52,904 nucleotides of DNA from an uncultured Planctomycetaceae bacterium (GTDB lineage: Bacteria; Planctomycetota; Planctomycetia; Pirellulales; Pirellulaceae), in NCBI GenBank assembly GCA_903863885.1, contig CAIPEB010000179.1, positions 1 through 52,904 on the forward strand, given 5' to 3'. Below are positions 42,389 through 51,045 of this stretch, piece by piece. The notes under the pieces are model-generated. The model had not been told where the DNA came from, did no database searches, and worked only from the letters and a program-made list of their open reading frames with translations. The position numbers and the translations under genes were made by a program. Within the stretch, counting starts at the first letter, position 1; each line of letters begins with the position of its first letter.

Positions 42389-44217
42389 GGCGTCTTGAGA
42401 ATTGCGCCGGTATCGGCACTGGTCGCCATGGACGCATATTTGGCCAGATATCCGGTCCTGAACCGCGGCGGCGGTGCCGTCCATTGTGCCGCGCGGCGGG
42501 CGAGTTCTTCCTCGCTCAACCGGACGTTCAGTTTGCGGGCCGGGATATCGATGTCGATGATATCGCCCGGTTGCAGCAGTCCGATCGGGCCGCCCGAAGC
42601 GGCTTCGGGGCTGATGTGACCGATGCAGGCGCCGGCTGTTCCGCCGGAGAATCGTCCGTCGGTGATCAGCGCGACTTTGTCGTCGAGGCCCACGCCTTTC
42701 AGCGCGGATGTGGGGGCAAGCATTTCCTGCATTCCAGGTCCGCCGCGCGGTCCCTCAAAGCGGATTGCAACCACATCGCCCGCCTTGACTCGCCCGTCGA
42801 TGATGCCCGCGTATGCATCCGGCTCGGATTCAAAGATCACCGCGGGTCCGGAATGGCGGAGCATTTCGGGACGCACCCCGGCTGATTTCACGACTGCACC
42901 CTGGGGGGCCAGATTGCCGAACAGGATCGTCAATCCGCCCTCCTGGCTGTAGGCATTGTCGGCTTCCCGCAGACAGTCGTACGGATCGAAGCCGAGATCT
43001 TCCTTCGACAGGTCGCTCAGCGTGGCGGCCCGCTTCGCTACGTTCATGCCTTGAACATTTCGCTGACGTCCCGGCGTGACCGCCGCGAGTTCCAGAGCTT
43101 CCTTGCTGACCGTCTTGGTCCGCACGTCGAATTCGGCGAGATTCTCGCCGAGCGTCTTTCCGGTGACCGTCTTGCAGTCGAGGTTCAGCAGTCCGGGCCG
43201 TCCTCGCTGGACGCTTCCCAGGATAGTGTGGATACCGCCCGAATTGTGGACGTCCTCGATGTGATAGTGGCTGCTCGGCGACACCTTGCAGACGTTGGGC
43301 GTGCGGGTGCTGAGCTGGTTGATTCGTTCCATGTTGTATTCGATGCCGGCCTCGTGGGCGATCGCCAGCATGTGAAGCACCGTATTGGTGCTGCCGCCCA
43401 TCGCCATGTCGAGCACCATCGCGTTGTCCACCGATTCGAGGGTGACGATCTCGCGGGGCAGCAGTCCGTGTCCGGGGCCTCGCTTGTCGAATTCCTGCAC
43501 CATCTCGACGATCCGTTCCGAGACGCGGCGGAACAGTTTCTGCCGCTCGATGCTCGTGGCCAGAAGCGTTCCGTTGGTGGGCAGAGCGAGGCCGAGTGCC
43601 TCGCACAGGCAGTTCATGCTGTTGGCCGTGAACAGCCCGGAACAGGAACCGCAGGTGGGGCAGCCGAGCTTCTCGAGCTTCTGCAGTTCTTCGGCCGAAA
43701 TCTTGCCTTGCTGACGTGCCGCCGCCCCGGCGAACACGTCGATCAGGTCGACTTTCTTTCCTTCGGCCGTGGCACCGGCTTCCATCGGGCCGCCGCTGAC
43801 GAAGATGGTCGGGATGTTGCAGCGGACAGCCGCCATCAGCATGCCGGGAACGATCTTGTCGCAGTTGGGAATGCAGATCATGCCGTCAAAGCAATGGGCC
43901 TGCACCATCGTCTCGACACAATCGGCGATCAGCTCGCGGCTGGGCAGCGAAAACTTCATTCCGCCGTGCCCCATCGCGATTCCGTCGTCGACGCCGATCG
44001 TGTTGAATACGAACGGCACTGCCCCCGCTTCACGCACGCATTTCTTGACGAACTCGCCTACGCGATTCAAATGCACGTGGCCGGGAATAATGTCGGTATA
44101 GCTGTTGCAGACCGCGATAAACGGTTTGCCGAAATCTGCATCTTCGACTCCCGTGGCCCGCAGCAGGCTACGGTGGGGTGCTCTCGCGTCACCCAGTTTG
44201 ATCGCGTCGGATCGCAT
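42385..44217 (-). CDS. ilvD: Dihydroxy-acid dehydratase
   Basis: Cytoplasmic iron-sulfur lyase of branched-chain amino acid biosynthesis, converting 2,3-dihydroxy acids to 2-keto acids. The 610 residues match the usual long form (E. coli 616). Cluster cysteines C37 (VCNSY), C119 (CIPNCDK) and C192 (CGSCSG) suit the [2Fe-2S] type. Other signatures: [40 protein letters not shown] and [18 protein letters not shown]. The ATG at 44217 has GAGGAG about nine bases upstream; a TTG seven codons earlier is the alternative and would place GAGGAG inside the gene. No other ilv gene is near. A 393-base leader lies upstream. Confidence 0.96.
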   Translation of the reverse strand: MRSDAIKLGDARAPHRSLLRATGVEDADFGKPFIAVCNSYTDIIPGHVHLNRVGEFVKKCVREAGAVPFVFNTIGVDDGIAMGHGGMKFSLPSRELIADCVETMVQAHCFDGMICIPNCDKIVPGMLMAAVRCNIPTIFVSGGPMEAGATAEGKKVDLIDVFAGAAARQQGKISAEELQKLEKLGCPTCGSCSGLFTANSMNCLCEALGLALPTNGTLLATSIERQKLFRRVSERIVEMVQEFDKRGPGHGLLPREIVTLESVDNAMVLDMAMGGSTNTVLHMLAIAHEAGIEYNMERINQLSTRTPNVCKVSPSSHYHIEDVHNSGGIHTILGSVQRGRPGLLNLDCKTVTGKTLGENLAEFDVRTKTVSKEALELAAVTPGRQRNVQGMNVAKRAATLSDLSKEDLGFDPYDCLREADNAYSQEGGLTILFGNLAPQGAVVKSAGVRPEMLRHSGPAVIFESEPDAYAGIIDGRVKAGDVVAIRFEGPRGGPGMQEMLAPTSALKGVGLDDKVALITDGRFSGGTAGACIGHISPEAASGGPIGLLQPGDIIDIDIPARKLNVRLSEEELARRAAQWTAPPPRFRTGYLAKYASMATSADTGAILKTP

Positions 44218-44373
44218 CAGTAATGGCTCCTCAGGCAAATATCGAATTTCCAGGAAACTCTATTATGCAGCGGCAAGGCGAATCGGGCCAGACGCCGACG
44301 GGAGCCGTGGGCTCGGCGAAAATGTCGTACGTCACGGCGCCGCAAGGTTTTTCGCGACGAAAACGCGGTCCCG

Positions 44374-44392
44374 TCCTGCCATCAAGGCAGGA
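44374..44392. promoter_or_regulatory. Hairpin upstream of ilvD
   Basis: TCCTGCC (44374-44380) and GGCAGGA (44386-44392) form a perfect 7-bp stem with an ATCAA loop. It overlaps the end of the small ORF at 44382 and lies about 160 bases upstream of the ilvD start on the minus strand. No U tract follows, so it is not a plain terminator. Confidence 0.35.
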
Positions 44393-44498
44393 AACAATCG
44401 GCGGCCGGGAGCAGGCGAGTGGGTTTTCCGCCGCCGATGCGGCAGACGCCATCTGTCCTTTGCGGTTTTCCCGCAAGAACCATCGTTTCGTGGCTCAT
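44382..44498 (-). CDS. Possible 38-residue ORF upstream of ilvD
   Basis: A short frame (starts MSHETMVLAGKPQR, ends LLPAADCFLP) on the ilvD strand has an unusually good ribosome site, GGAGGTG about seven bases before the ATG. It is not rich in Ile, Leu or Val, so it is not a classic attenuator leader peptide. It could be a small protein or chance. Confidence 0.25.
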   Translation of the reverse strand: MSHETMVLAGKPQRTDGVCRIGGGKPTRLLPAADCFLP

Positions 44499-44610
44499 AT
44501 CCACCCACCTCCGGCGTCGTTGCTGCGTCGTGCCGACCGCGATAGACTCACCCGGTAGCGCGTGGACGAGGCTGGACTTTCTAACGCCGAACACTATCGG
44601 GAGCAAGGAA

Positions 44611-46713
44611 ATGATGCGCTTGAATTCGGTCCTGCATGGCTTCGTGCTGAACACGCTCGTAGTCTGCGCAAATCTCGCACAAGGCGGCGAGTTAATGCTG
44701 CTGGATTTCGAGACCGAACTCGGTCCGCACGCGACAACCGATGCGAAAGTGGAGCGGATTGCAGTGGAAGGGGGTTCGGCGCTGCGAGTCGCCACCGGCC
44801 ATATGCAGCCGTGGCCGGGCGTGACGCTGAAGGCGCCGCAGGGCCGATGGGATCTGGCAGACTGCCGTGAAGTGCTCGTCGATCTGCACAACACCAGCGA
44901 TGCACGTCTTGCGGTCTTTTGTCGAGTCGATAATCCGGGAGCCGATGGAAAGCAGCACTGTGTGACGGGATCTCTCGAACTCGAGCCGGGCAAACGGGGC
45001 GTGCTGCACGTCGACCTGAGACGCACATCGGACAGCCGGCTGGACGGAAAACTCTTCGGCATGCGCGGCTATCCGGTTGCAGTTGGCGGGCCGGGAACAA
45101 TCGACGCGGCGAATGTGACTCAGGTCCTGTTGTTCGTGAGCAAGCCGGATCGCGACTGGCAGTTCGAGGCGGATCGCGTGCGCGCTGCCGGCAGGTACAT
45201 TGCGCCGAACGCATCGATTCATGATGCCGAGCCATATTTCCCGTTGATCGATACATTCGGGCAGTACAAGCACAAGACGTGGCCCGGCAAGGTCCTGTCG
45301 CTGGACGATCTGCAATCGAGACCGAAAACGGAGGCTCGAGATCTGGAAGAACACCCGGGCCCGGTCGAATGGGATTCGTATGGCGGGTGGGCCCGTGGCC
45401 CGCAGTACAAGACGACGGGATTCTTCCGCGTGGAAAAACACCAGAATAAATGGTGGCTTGTCGATCCGGATGGGCACCTCTTCTGGTCGCACGGTATTGA
45501 CTGTGTGCGAATGGTCGATGCGACGCCTGTTGAGGAACGCGAAGCGTGGTTCGAGGATTTCCCCGGCTCGAAGCCCGAGTTCCAGGCGTTCTTGAGCCGC
45601 AGCCGCGCGTTGAAAGGACATTATGCGGACCGGTCGCCACAGTGCTTCTCGTTCGCTGCAGCGAACCTGTTTCGCAAGTACGGCTCGGATTGGAAGAACG
45701 AATATGCCGACGTGATCCATCGGCGGTTGCGCAGTTGGGGACTGAACACGATCGCCAACTGGTCCGACGAGGGAGTGCGGCTGATGCGGCGCACTCCGTA
45801 TACGGACACGATCTCTTCGGGACGCACGCCGATGATCGAGGGGAGCGAAGGGTACTGGGGCAAATTTCCCGATGTCTTCGACGGGAGTTTCGCTCGGAAT
45901 CTCAGGGCCGCGATGGACAATCACCGGGGACGCAGCGCCGGGGATCCCTGGTGCGTAGGGTATTTTTCCGATAATGAAATGTCCTGGGGCGACGAAATGT
46001 CGCTCGCGATCGCAACGCTGAAATCCCCGCCGCAGCAGGCTGCGAAGCGGGAATTCGTCGGCGATCTCAAGGCGAAGTACGAAGAGATTGGAAAGTTGAA
46101 TGCGGCCTGGGGAACATCGTATCCGTCGTGGGACGAACTGTTGAATCGGCGCGAGGCTCCCGACCGTGCGAAAGCGGGCAGCGATCTGAAGGCGTTCTAT
46201 TCCCGCCTGGCGGAGCGCTATTTTTCCGGCGTTCGCGATGCGATACGATCCGTCGCGCCTCAGCAGTTGTACCTGGGCTGTCGCTTTGCCTGGGTCAACG
46301 ATCGCGCAGCGGCCGCGGCCGCGAAATATTGTGACGTCGTGAGTTACAACCTCTACCGTTCCAGCGTGGCCGATTTTCGATTCAACGGGGGAGCCGACGT
46401 GCCGCTGATCATCGGCGAATTCCACTTCGGCGCGCTCGACCGCGGGATGTTTCACACGGGACTCGTTTCCGTGCCGGATCAGGCTGAACGCGCCAAGACC
46501 TACCGAGACTACGTGCAAGGAGCGGCACGGCATCCGCAGTTCGTCGGCACTCACTGGTTTCAATACCAGGACGAGCCGACTACCGGACGCGTCTACGACG
46601 AGGAAAATTACCAGATCGGTTTCGTCGACATTGCGGATACGCCCTATGCGGAGATGATCGCGGCCAGTCGCGAGGTCGGCGAGCAACTGTACCGGACGCG
46701 TATCGCCGACTGA
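44611..46713 (+). CDS. Secreted GH50-like (beta-agarase type) glycoside hydrolase
   Basis: Exported enzyme of 700 residues. The ATG at 44611 (GGAG eight bases upstream) begins a hydrophobic leader (SVLHGFVLNTLVVCANLAQG). A beta-sandwich, probably carbohydrate binding, spans about 30-200. The TIM barrel then shows VEKHQNKWWLVDPDGHLFWS, LRSWGLNTIANWSDEG and two likely catalytic acids: E456 in FSDNEMSWG and E603 in IIGEFHFG, followed by ALDRGMFHTGLV as in GH50 agarases. GH50 retains configuration and cleaves beta-1,4 bonds of agarose, but planctomycete members may act on other galactans. The sulfatase gene begins 114 bases downstream on the same strand, which fits a sulfated galactan substrate. 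Confidence 0.75.
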   Translation: MMRLNSVLHGFVLNTLVVCANLAQGGELMLLDFETELGPHATTDAKVERIAVEGGSALRVATGHMQPWPGVTLKAPQGRWDLADCREVLVDLHNTSDARLAVFCRVDNPGADGKQHCVTGSLELEPGKRGVLHVDLRRTSDSRLDGKLFGMRGYPVAVGGPGTIDAANVTQVLLFVSKPDRDWQFEADRVRAAGRYIAPNASIHDAEPYFPLIDTFGQYKHKTWPGKVLSLDDLQSRPKTEARDLEEHPGPVEWDSYGGWARGPQYKTTGFFRVEKHQNKWWLVDPDGHLFWSHGIDCVRMVDATPVEEREAWFEDFPGSKPEFQAFLSRSRALKGHYADRSPQCFSFAAANLFRKYGSDWKNEYADVIHRRLRSWGLNTIANWSDEGVRLMRRTPYTDTISSGRTPMIEGSEGYWGKFPDVFDGSFARNLRAAMDNHRGRSAGDPWCVGYFSDNEMSWGDEMSLAIATLKSPPQQAAKREFVGDLKAKYEEIGKLNAAWGTSYPSWDELLNRREAPDRAKAGSDLKAFYSRLAERYFSGVRDAIRSVAPQQLYLGCRFAWVNDRAAAAAAKYCDVVSYNLYRSSVADFRFNGGADVPLIIGEFHFGALDRGMFHTGLVSVPDQAERAKTYRDYVQGAARHPQFVGTHWFQYQDEPTTGRVYDEENYQIGFVDIADTPYAEMIAASREVGEQLYRTRIAD

Positions 46714-46740
46714 ACCGTTCATGCGCGGCACATTCTGCTC

Positions 46741-46827
46741 GTTGGCCGTGATTACTAATGATAACTACTAACTAAGTGAATAGTAAGTTAGGCACTTGCC
46801 TGGCAGGTATTATGAACTTGAAGTGTT
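46741..46827. promoter_or_regulatory. AT-rich spacer before sulfatase, candidate promoter
   Basis: About 60 bases of unusually A+T-rich sequence (TTACTAATGATAACTAC and onward) stand out in this GC-rich genome. It has short inverted pairs such as TTACTA/TAGTAA. A GGTATTATGA at 46806-46815 repeats the -10 region of the thioesterase promoter (960-969), but would leave only about eight bases before the ATG. Promoter role uncertain. Confidence 0.3.
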
Positions 46828-48225
46828 ATGAAAGTACTAACAGTTATTGCGATGTATGCTACCGTGGCTGCCTTCGCTTTTCTTGCGGATTTGACAGCGA
46901 ATGCCGCGGAGTCCGGCGTTCCCGCGTCGCGGCCGAATGTGCTGGTCATTCTCGCGGATGACCTGGGGCGCGGCGATTACTCGGCGTTCGGCACGGCTGA
47001 TATTCGCACGCCCAGCATCGATCGACTTGCGCGCGAGGGAATGAGTTTCGACAATTTCTACGCGAATTCGTGCGCCTGTTCCCCCACGCGGGCGGCGCTG
47101 CTCACAGGCTGCTATCCGGATCGCGTCGGAGTGCCGGGAGTCATTCGGCATACGCCGGAGAACTCCTGGGGATTCCTTTCCTCTCGCTTTGCTCTGTTGC
47201 CCAAGACGCTCAAGTCGGCGAAATACCACACGGCCATCGTCGGCAAGTGGCATCTTGGGCTTTCATCGCCGAACACGCCGAACGAGCGGGGATTCGATTT
47301 CTTTCACGGTTTTCTCGGCGACATGATGGACGACTACTGGACCCACCTGCGGGGCGGCCAGAACTTCATGAGGCTCAATCAGGAGACGATCAATCCGACG
47401 GGGCATGCGACCGATTTGTTCAGCCAATGGGCCTGCGACTATCTCGACGAGCGGGCCAAGTCGAATCAGCCGTTTTTCCTGTACCTGGCCTACAACGCCC
47501 CGCACGATCCGCTGCAGCCTCCACAGGAATGGCTGGACCGGGTCCGGCAGCGGGAGCCGAAGATGGATCCGACCCGAGCGAAACTCGTGGGGCTGATCGA
47601 ACACCTCGATAGCGGAATTGGCCGCGTGCTCGAGCGGCTCGATGAACTTCGTCTGACGGAAAACACGCTGGTGTTCTTTACGTCGGACAACGGCGGTTGG
47701 CTTCCGTCACGGGCCAACAACGGGCCGTGGCGCAGCGGAAAGACGCACGTTTACGAAGGCGGAGTGCGAGTTCCGGCGATCGCTCGCTGGCCCGGGCGGA
47801 TCGCGCCGGGCTCTCAGACTCCCCACGTTGCGCTGACGATGGATCTGTACGCGACGGTCTGCGAAACGTCTGGTGCGGCGGCCCCGAACGGAATCGACGC
47901 GGTGAGTTTCCTGCCGGCGCTGCTCGGAAAGCCGCAGGCCGATGCGAAGCGGGATTATTATTACACGCTGAGGGAAGGCGGGCCGCAGTTCGGCGGCAAA
48001 TCGATCGAGGCCGTGCGCCGCGGACCCTGGAAGCTGCTGCAGGATCGTCCTTTCTCGCCGCTGGAACTCTACAATCTCGACAGCGACCCCGGCGAGTCGA
48101 AGAACGTGGTCGATCAGAACCCGGCCGTCGCGCGAGAACTCTCGGCCGCGCTGCAGTCGCAGTTCCTGCGCGCCGGGCAAGTGCCGTGGCAGCCGCCTGA
48201 ACCGAACGGACCGCAGGCGGATTGA
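46828..48225 (+). CDS. Secreted formylglycine-dependent sulfatase
   Basis: Exported type I sulfatase of 465 residues after a signal peptide (VLTVIAMYATVAAFAFLADL). It hydrolyses sulfate esters, likely of a sulfated polysaccharide. The active-site cysteine C84 lies in C-S-P-T-R (84-88), the C/S-x-P-x-R motif that formylglycine-generating enzyme modifies. The metal site is set by DD in RPNVLVILADDLGRGDY and DN in FFTSDNGGW, and KWHLG carries the conserved lysine and histidine. Length is usual. The start is weakly supported by a poor ribosome site. Downstream of the GH50-like gene on the same strand. Confidence 0.93.
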   Translation: MKVLTVIAMYATVAAFAFLADLTANAAESGVPASRPNVLVILADDLGRGDYSAFGTADIRTPSIDRLAREGMSFDNFYANSCACSPTRAALLTGCYPDRVGVPGVIRHTPENSWGFLSSRFALLPKTLKSAKYHTAIVGKWHLGLSSPNTPNERGFDFFHGFLGDMMDDYWTHLRGGQNFMRLNQETINPTGHATDLFSQWACDYLDERAKSNQPFFLYLAYNAPHDPLQPPQEWLDRVRQREPKMDPTRAKLVGLIEHLDSGIGRVLERLDELRLTENTLVFFTSDNGGWLPSRANNGPWRSGKTHVYEGGVRVPAIARWPGRIAPGSQTPHVALTMDLYATVCETSGAAAPNGIDAVSFLPALLGKPQADAKRDYYYTLREGGPQFGGKSIEAVRRGPWKLLQDRPFSPLELYNLDSDPGESKNVVDQNPAVARELSAALQSQFLRAGQVPWQPPEPNGPQAD

Positions 48226-48238
48226 GAATCGGAGCACG

Positions 48239-48844
48239 CTACAGTTCGAATTCGGGCAGCGTAAACCGCCACTGCAGCGACGCCAGCCGCAGGCCGATGA
48301 TGATCGCGATGGCGGCCAGACGATTGCCGATCGCTCCCGGATGCCAGGCCTCGAGCAATACGTACGTGCCCGCTCCGACAAACGCAGCGGTCGCGTAGAG
48401 ATAGGTTTCCTTGCGGAAAACGACGGGGAGCGTGTTCAGCAGCACATCGCGGGCGACACCGCCCGCAACTCCGGTCATCACGCCGAGCACGACCGAGTCG
48501 ATGCGATCGGCCGCGAAAGACAGCGACTTTGAAGTGCCTAGAATCGTGAAGAAGCCGAGCACAAACGCGTCGGCGATCATGAACGCAGCTGCCGGGAATC
48601 GCACGAACCGGGCCGCGTAGAAGGTGGCGACTGCGGTGATCGCGGCCGTTACCACGTAAGACGAGTCATGGATCCAAAAGACGCCGGGTGTCTTCAGCAC
48701 GACGTCGCGAAATGTGCCTCCGCCCAGTGCCGTCACAAGGGCGAGCACAATGACGCCGAAGAGATCAACGTACTTGCCCTTGGCAGCCAGCACGCCGGAG
48801 ATGGCCGCTACTGCGACACCGAAATGCTCGAGGTAGTACTGCAT
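48239..48844 (-). CDS. TRIC-type cation channel family protein (YadS/UPF0126)
   Basis: Inner membrane protein of 201 residues with about seven hydrophobic helices, made of two tandem UPF0126 units. Both units carry the family motif: GGGTFRDVVL (about 42-51) and GGVARDVLLN (about 128-137). Bacterial and archaeal TRIC proteins conduct monovalent cations as trimers. It follows mscL by 17 bases and probably shares its transcript; both are channels, which may reflect ionic or osmotic balance. Confidence 0.87.
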   Translation of the reverse strand: MQYYLEHFGVAVAAISGVLAAKGKYVDLFGVIVLALVTALGGGTFRDVVLKTPGVFWIHDSSYVVTAAITAVATFYAARFVRFPAAAFMIADAFVLGFFTILGTSKSLSFAADRIDSVVLGVMTGVAGGVARDVLLNTLPVVFRKETYLYATAAFVGAGTYVLLEAWHPGAIGNRLAAIAIIIGLRLASLQWRFTLPEFEL

Positions 48845-48861
48845 GAGCAGTTAGTGCGGAC

Positions 48862-49332
48862 TCAGGACGCCGTTTTGCGACTCACCAGCGCGTCGCGGAT
48901 TTCCGTAAGGAGCTGCTGGTCTTTCGTCAGTTTGGGAGCCTGCGATTCCTGTTTCTTGTTCCTCGTGATCCACCCCAGAAACTTGACGAGGAAGAGCCAA
49001 AGCGCCAGCGCGACGATAACGAAGTTCACGACCTCGCCGATAAACAGTCCGAAGGGGACCTCTTTGCCGTGCACCGACAGTTTCCAGCCAAGATAGCCCT
49101 GCTGACCGGGCATGACCAAACCGATCAGCGGCATGATGATGTTCTTAACCAGCGAGTCGACGATCTTGCCGAACGCGCCGCCGATGATCACACCGATGGC
49201 CAGGTCAACCACATTGCCCTTGAGCGCGAAGCTCTTGAATTCGTCAAACAGGGTGAATGCCGTCTTGGTCGGGTCCGCCATGAGGCGCTTTGCGCTGTCC
49301 ATCGGATTTCGTGGAAGTTCGAACTGGCTCAT
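48862..49332 (-). CDS. mscL: Large-conductance mechanosensitive channel MscL
   Basis: Inner membrane stretch-activated channel of 156 residues that opens under osmotic shock. The core is canonical: EFKSFALKGNVVDLAIGVII with GGAFGKIVDSLVKNIIMPLI as the pore helix, then a loop ending FIGEVVNFVIVALALWLFLV for the second helix. The C-terminal helix LTKDQQLLTEIRDAL is also typical. The start at 49332 lies 176 bases after the DASS gene, so it may have its own promoter in that gap. The N-terminus has about 20 residues more than E. coli MscL before the pore helix. Confidence 0.95.
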   Translation of the reverse strand: MSQFELPRNPMDSAKRLMADPTKTAFTLFDEFKSFALKGNVVDLAIGVIIGGAFGKIVDSLVKNIIMPLIGLVMPGQQGYLGWKLSVHGKEVPFGLFIGEVVNFVIVALALWLFLVKFLGWITRNKKQESQAPKLTKDQQLLTEIRDALVSRKTAS

Positions 49333-49450
49333 TCGCGATTCTCGCTGTGAACTGGAATGGGCATTCGGCGTTTTCGCCGGTCGAGAGAGGGTGGGAAAGA
49401 TACTTGCCCCGCCGCGACGGCTCAAGAGCATTTTGGTGCTAGCGGCGGGG

Positions 49451-49482
49451 GAGGCCACGGATAAACACTGATTAACACGGAC
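49451..49482. repeat. CCACGGAT-type dispersed motif
   Basis: GAGGCCACGGATAAACACTG then ATTAACACGGAC. Same wording as 10470-10487 and 16886-16916, in the gap between the DASS and mscL genes. Confidence 0.55.
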
Positions 49483-49508
49483 GGTTGGCGGGAGTGACCG
49501 AACGTTCG

Positions 49509-51020
49509 TCAGGAAAGTCCCATCAGCGGGCAGAGAATGCGCAGGCCGATGAGGACTATAAAGAAGCCGAGAATGTCGAACAGTACTCCCGCGCGGATCA
49601 TCTTGGAGAGCGGCACCAGGCGAGAGCTGTAGACGATCGCATTGGGGGGCGTCGAGACGGGCAGCATGAAACCGAAGCTGGCGCCCAGGCAGGCACCGAG
49701 GGCGGGAGGCACAGGATTGACTCCCGCCGACTGAGCCAGTGCGATCGCAACGGGGCAGATCATGTTTGCGGCGGCTGTGTTGGAGGTTGCCTCGCTGATT
49801 ATGATGCCCATGCCGATGCACGTGGCGGTAATTGACCAGAGCGATCGCGCGCCGAGAATCCCTGTGATCGCGCTGCCCATTGCCTCAGCTACTCCGGTTT
49901 TGAACATCAGGGTGCCGAGGCTGAGTCCGCCGCCGAACAGCAGGATCGTGCCCCAATCGATTTGTACCGCATCCTCCCAGGTCAGTGTAAACGTGCGCTG
50001 CTTCCAATCGAGCGGCGCGGCAAACAGAAAAAGTGCCGCAACAATCGCTGCAACCGCCTCCGGCAGGCGGGATTCGCACATCGCGAGCCACGGGTGCTCC
50101 TTCGGCAATGCGAGCGACAACAATCCGGGCATGAGCCAAAGGGTAATGGCCAGCACGAACGCCGCGAGCGTGTTGATCTCGCCGGCGGTCCAGCGGCCGA
50201 GTGCCTCGCGTTCCTCGTGCAGATAATGTTCAAGGTCGTGGGCAGCGCCGGGCGTTTCGCGGTCGGTAATACCCATCCCGCGGATCATGAAGAACAGTGC
50301 AAGGCCCATGACTATCAGCATCGGTATGGCAATTGCCATCCAGCGAAAGAAGCTGATCTCGACGTGCGCAAGCGACCGGATCAGTCCGATGCCGATCAGG
50401 TTCGGAGGGGAGCCGACAGGAGTGCCGATGCCGCCGATCGAAGCGGCATAGGCGATCATAATCATCACGCCCGTCGCGTAGGGCCAGGGTTCGGATGTTG
50501 CACCGCCCTTTCCTCTCGCCCGATTGAGGGTGCTCACGATACCGAGGGTTACCGGCAGCATCATGGCCGTGGTGGCCGTGTTGCTCACCCACATGGATAT
50601 CAGGATCGAAACGAGCCCCAGTCCGGCCAGCACTCGAGTCGTGTTACCGCCGATGAACCGCAGCGAGAGGAATCCCAAGGCGAGCCGCCGGTCCAACTGG
50701 TGCAGCGTCATGGCGCGGGCCAGCATGAAACTGCCGATGAACAGAAACACGATCGGATCGGCGAAGGGAGCGAGAGCTGTCTTCGCATCGGCCACACCGA
50801 ACAGGATGCACAGGACGACACCGAGTATTCCGGTCACCGGCAGCGGAAGTGCCTCGGTCACCCACAGCACCGCCACCATTGCGAGGATCGCCGAGACGCT
50901 GCGCCCGGCCGGCGTGAGTGAACCGTCCAACCGCATCCACACCAGCGCGGCCACAGCGGGAGCGACCACCATGCCGCAGGTCTTTCTCGATTGCTCGAAC
51001 CGGGATCCGACTTCCGACAT
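49509..51020 (-). CDS. DASS family sodium/anion symporter (SLC13 type)
   Basis: Inner membrane carrier of 503 residues with about 11-12 helices, importing dicarboxylates or sulfate with sodium. The two family SNT motifs are present: WVSNTATTAMML (first repeat) and EATSNTAAANMI (second). Also visible are ADPIVFLFIGSFMLARAM, GTPVGSPPNLIGIG and MLPVSTPPNAIVYSS. The ATG at 51020 is preferred; a TTG at 51038 is possible. It lies 25 bases after cytochrome b, so it is apparently expressed with the respiratory genes, an unusual pairing. Confidence 0.88.
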   Translation of the reverse strand: MSEVGSRFEQSRKTCGMVVAPAVAALVWMRLDGSLTPAGRSVSAILAMVAVLWVTEALPLPVTGILGVVLCILFGVADAKTALAPFADPIVFLFIGSFMLARAMTLHQLDRRLALGFLSLRFIGGNTTRVLAGLGLVSILISMWVSNTATTAMMLPVTLGIVSTLNRARGKGGATSEPWPYATGVMIMIAYAASIGGIGTPVGSPPNLIGIGLIRSLAHVEISFFRWMAIAIPMLIVMGLALFFMIRGMGITDRETPGAAHDLEHYLHEEREALGRWTAGEINTLAAFVLAITLWLMPGLLSLALPKEHPWLAMCESRLPEAVAAIVAALFLFAAPLDWKQRTFTLTWEDAVQIDWGTILLFGGGLSLGTLMFKTGVAEAMGSAITGILGARSLWSITATCIGMGIIISEATSNTAAANMICPVAIALAQSAGVNPVPPALGACLGASFGFMLPVSTPPNAIVYSSRLVPLSKMIRAGVLFDILGFFIVLIGLRILCPLMGLS

Positions 51021-51045
51021 GATCTTGAAGTCCCGCAAGAGGCCA

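Larger units (their letters stand above)
44218..44610. other. Divergent leader region between ilvD and the GH50-like gene
   Basis: This 393-base spacer must hold promoters for both genes. It contains a possible 38-codon ORF (44382-44498), a hairpin at 44374-44392 (TCCTGCC/GGCAGGA) and another at about 44349-44363 (TTTTCG/CGAAAA). I cannot place -35/-10 boxes reliably. Confidence 0.45.

Noticed and set aside
43051-44223. Open frame on the + strand opposite ilvD
   Set aside because: The ilvD product has full-length family conservation, so this is its shadow.
44692-46731. Long open frame on the - strand opposite the GH50-like gene
   Set aside because: The + strand product has recognisable catalytic motifs and a signal peptide. 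The antisense product has neither.
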